Shown here: one piece after another, positions 62,876 to 64,000 of the stretch
Numbering within the stretch: the stretch's first letter is position 1
Layout: every line of letters begins with the position of its first letter
From: Lentisphaerae bacterium WC36
GTDB taxonomy: Bacteria; Verrucomicrobiota; Lentisphaeria; Victivallales; SZUA-371
DNA: 64,000 bases
Direction: 5' to 3'
NCBI GenBank assembly: GCA_020683205.1
Contig: CP085689.1
Span: 62,001 to 126,000, forward strand
Translations under genes and position numbers: made by a program
Notes under the pieces: generated by a model
Seen by the model: only the letters and a program-made list of their open reading frames with translations
Databases searched by the model: none
What the model was told of the DNA's origin: nothing

Positions 62876-64000
62876 ATGAAAACACGACCTAATATCATTT
62901 TTATTTTGAGCGATGACCAAGGACACTGGGCAATGAATTGCGCAGGTAATAATGAATTAATTACTCCAAATTTAAATAATTTAGCGGCGACAGGAATCTT
63001 ATTTGACAATTTTTTCTGCACTTCACCAGTTTGTTCACCAGCTAGGGCTTCAATTTTAACAGGAAAAATTCCTTCGCAACATGGCGTACATGACTGGATT
63101 CGCAAAGGAAATATAAAAGATATAAATGGTGATTATGGATATCAAGGTAAAGATCGCCCAATCGATTATTTAGCAAATTTGGCACTTTATACTGAAATTT
63201 TAGCGGACAATGGTTATAATTGTGGCTTGTCTGGGAAATGGCATTTGGGAGATAGTGGACGTCCTCGTTTTGGGCATAGATATTGGTATAGTCATGCATT
63301 TGGAGGAAGTAGTTATTATAATTATCAAGTTTTTGAGAATGGCGAGTTAAAAACCAAAACAAAATATTTAACCGAAGAGTTTACCGACAAAGCATTGGAT
63401 TTTCTTGATATGCAAAAAGGTTGTGAAGAGCCATTTTATTTAGGGGTTCATTATACCGCTCCACATTCTCCATGGGAAAAAGAGGAGCATCCTGCTGAAA
63501 TTTGGGCTCTTTATGATGATTGTGAATTTAATTCGGTACCAAATTTACCACCTCACCCATGGGATAATGGGATGATTTATGCATTTACTCCAAAAAAACG
63601 TCGTGAAACGTTACAAGGGTATTTTACGGCAATTACGGCGATGGATAAGCAAATTGGACGTATTATTGATAAACTTGAAGAGATGAATATTCGTGAAGAA
63701 ACTATTATTATTTTTACTGCTGATAATGGTATGAATATGGGACATCATGGAATTTTTGGCAAAGGTAATGGTACATTCCCAATGAATATGTATGACTCAG
63801 CTATTAAAGTGCCATTTATAATTTCAGCACCAAGTAAAGTGGAGCAGGGTGTTATTAATAGTAATATGCATAGCCATTATGATATTTTCCCGACGTTAAT
63901 TGATTATTTACAGTTAGAAGTAGCTGAAACAAACAATCGATTTGACACTGATGTCATTGTTGATTTACCAGGGAAAAGTTTTGCTGGAGTTTTAAATGGA
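62876..64000 (+). CDS. Second Cys-type sulfatase, cut by the right window edge
   Basis: 375 codons are visible without a stop. It starts MKTRPNIIFILSDDQGHWAMN and has CSPARASILTGK with Cys53 as the formylglycine precursor (C-x-P-A-R), SGKWHLGDSG and TADNGMNMGHHG. There is no signal peptide, so the visible protein appears cytoplasmic, unlike the secreted sulfatase at 27537. I start it at ATG 62876, nine bases behind a GCGAGA site; an ATG at 62867 in frame is an alternative. The C-terminus is missing. Confidence 0.92.
   Translation, partial: MKTRPNIIFILSDDQGHWAMNCAGNNELITPNLNNLAATGILFDNFFCTSPVCSPARASILTGKIPSQHGVHDWIRKGNIKDINGDYGYQGKDRPIDYLANLALYTEILADNGYNCGLSGKWHLGDSGRPRFGHRYWYSHAFGGSSYYNYQVFENGELKTKTKYLTEEFTDKALDFLDMQKGCEEPFYLGVHYTAPHSPWEKEEHPAEIWALYDDCEFNSVPNLPPHPWDNGMIYAFTPKKRRETLQGYFTAITAMDKQIGRIIDKLEEMNIREETIIIFTADNGMNMGHHGIFGKGNGTFPMNMYDSAIKVPFIISAPSKVEQGVINSNMHSHYDIFPTLIDYLQLEVAETNNRFDTDVIVDLPGKSFAGVLNG

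Noticed and set aside
1-64000. tRNA, rRNA or CRISPR array
   Set aside because: No cloverleaf, rRNA segment or regular repeat-spacer array was recognised on either strand by eye; a covariance-model scan would be needed to exclude a tRNA.

Overview
The window is strongly AT-rich DNA from a Gram-negative bacterium (lpxD, an ompH-type chaperone, an LPS-kinase-like protein, lipoprotein signal peptides). A Minf_1886-family protein, a large HzsA-related cytochrome, Sel1-repeat lipoproteins, Cys-type sulfatases, a stand-alone AICAR transformylase and an arylpyruvate oxidoreductase together suggest the PVC group, most likely a Lentisphaerota-like, anaerobic, glycan-using lineage. That placement is inference; no rRNA or tRNA gene was seen.

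Layout. 1-2330 (minus): the start of an SGNH-hydrolase lipoprotein, a terminator, a class I methyltransferase and nagA. 2331-3052: an AT-rich gap with DnaA-box-like 9-mers in front of dnaA, a possible origin. 3053-9513: dnaA, a PHP histidinol phosphatase, rex, an MscS channel, and metX-metW. 9833-14692: an aromatic-amino-acid block (DAHP synthase, pseudouridine synthase, U32 protein, aroK, aroC). 14685-20358 is an accessory stretch: a frameshifted YceK-like lipoprotein, a complete IS1595-family element with a perfect 8-bp target duplication but a broken transposase, a structured non-coding patch, small unknown genes, a glycosyltransferase, a VOC protein, a secreted serine protease and an interrupted ExbD-like reading frame. 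20368-25659: recD2, the transformylase, tmk and holB. 25839-37589: a MATE exporter, a secreted sulfatase, a RIC-type di-iron protein, mtnP, two DUF4190 paralogues, a GH31 glucosidase facing an MsmK/UgpC-type ATPase, decayed reading frames and an L,D-transpeptidase. 37636-45204: an EEP hydrolase, then paaK, an ACT protein, iorB, iorA, a sodium:solute symporter and its 42-residue partner. 45296-51956: lpxD, ompH, an XRE regulator, an InaA/WaaP-like kinase and repeat proteins. 51957-53247: a gene-free 1.3 kb stretch with two copies of a structured small RNA. 53248-64000: a propeller lipoprotein and the HzsA-like cytochrome, small proteins, glmM, a GlmU-like beta-helix protein, a flavodoxin-fold reductase, a glycosyltransferase and the start of a second sulfatase.

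How it fits together. Sulfatases, GH31, nagA and the sugar-ABC ATPase point to host or algal glycan use. paaK, ACT, iorBA and the symporter form a plausible module taking up and oxidising amino-acid-derived aryl-pyruvates to aryl-acetyl-CoA. Rex and RIC suit a redox-sensitive anaerobe.

The strongest candidate for something undescribed is the duplicated RNA at 52652-52780 and 53113-53231. Both copies can form the same three helices, their length differences fall outside the proposed stems, and the terminator stem carries a compensatory base-pair change. A second theme is a set of small accessory reading frames broken by one-base changes, three of them at T-runs, plus two in-frame stops.
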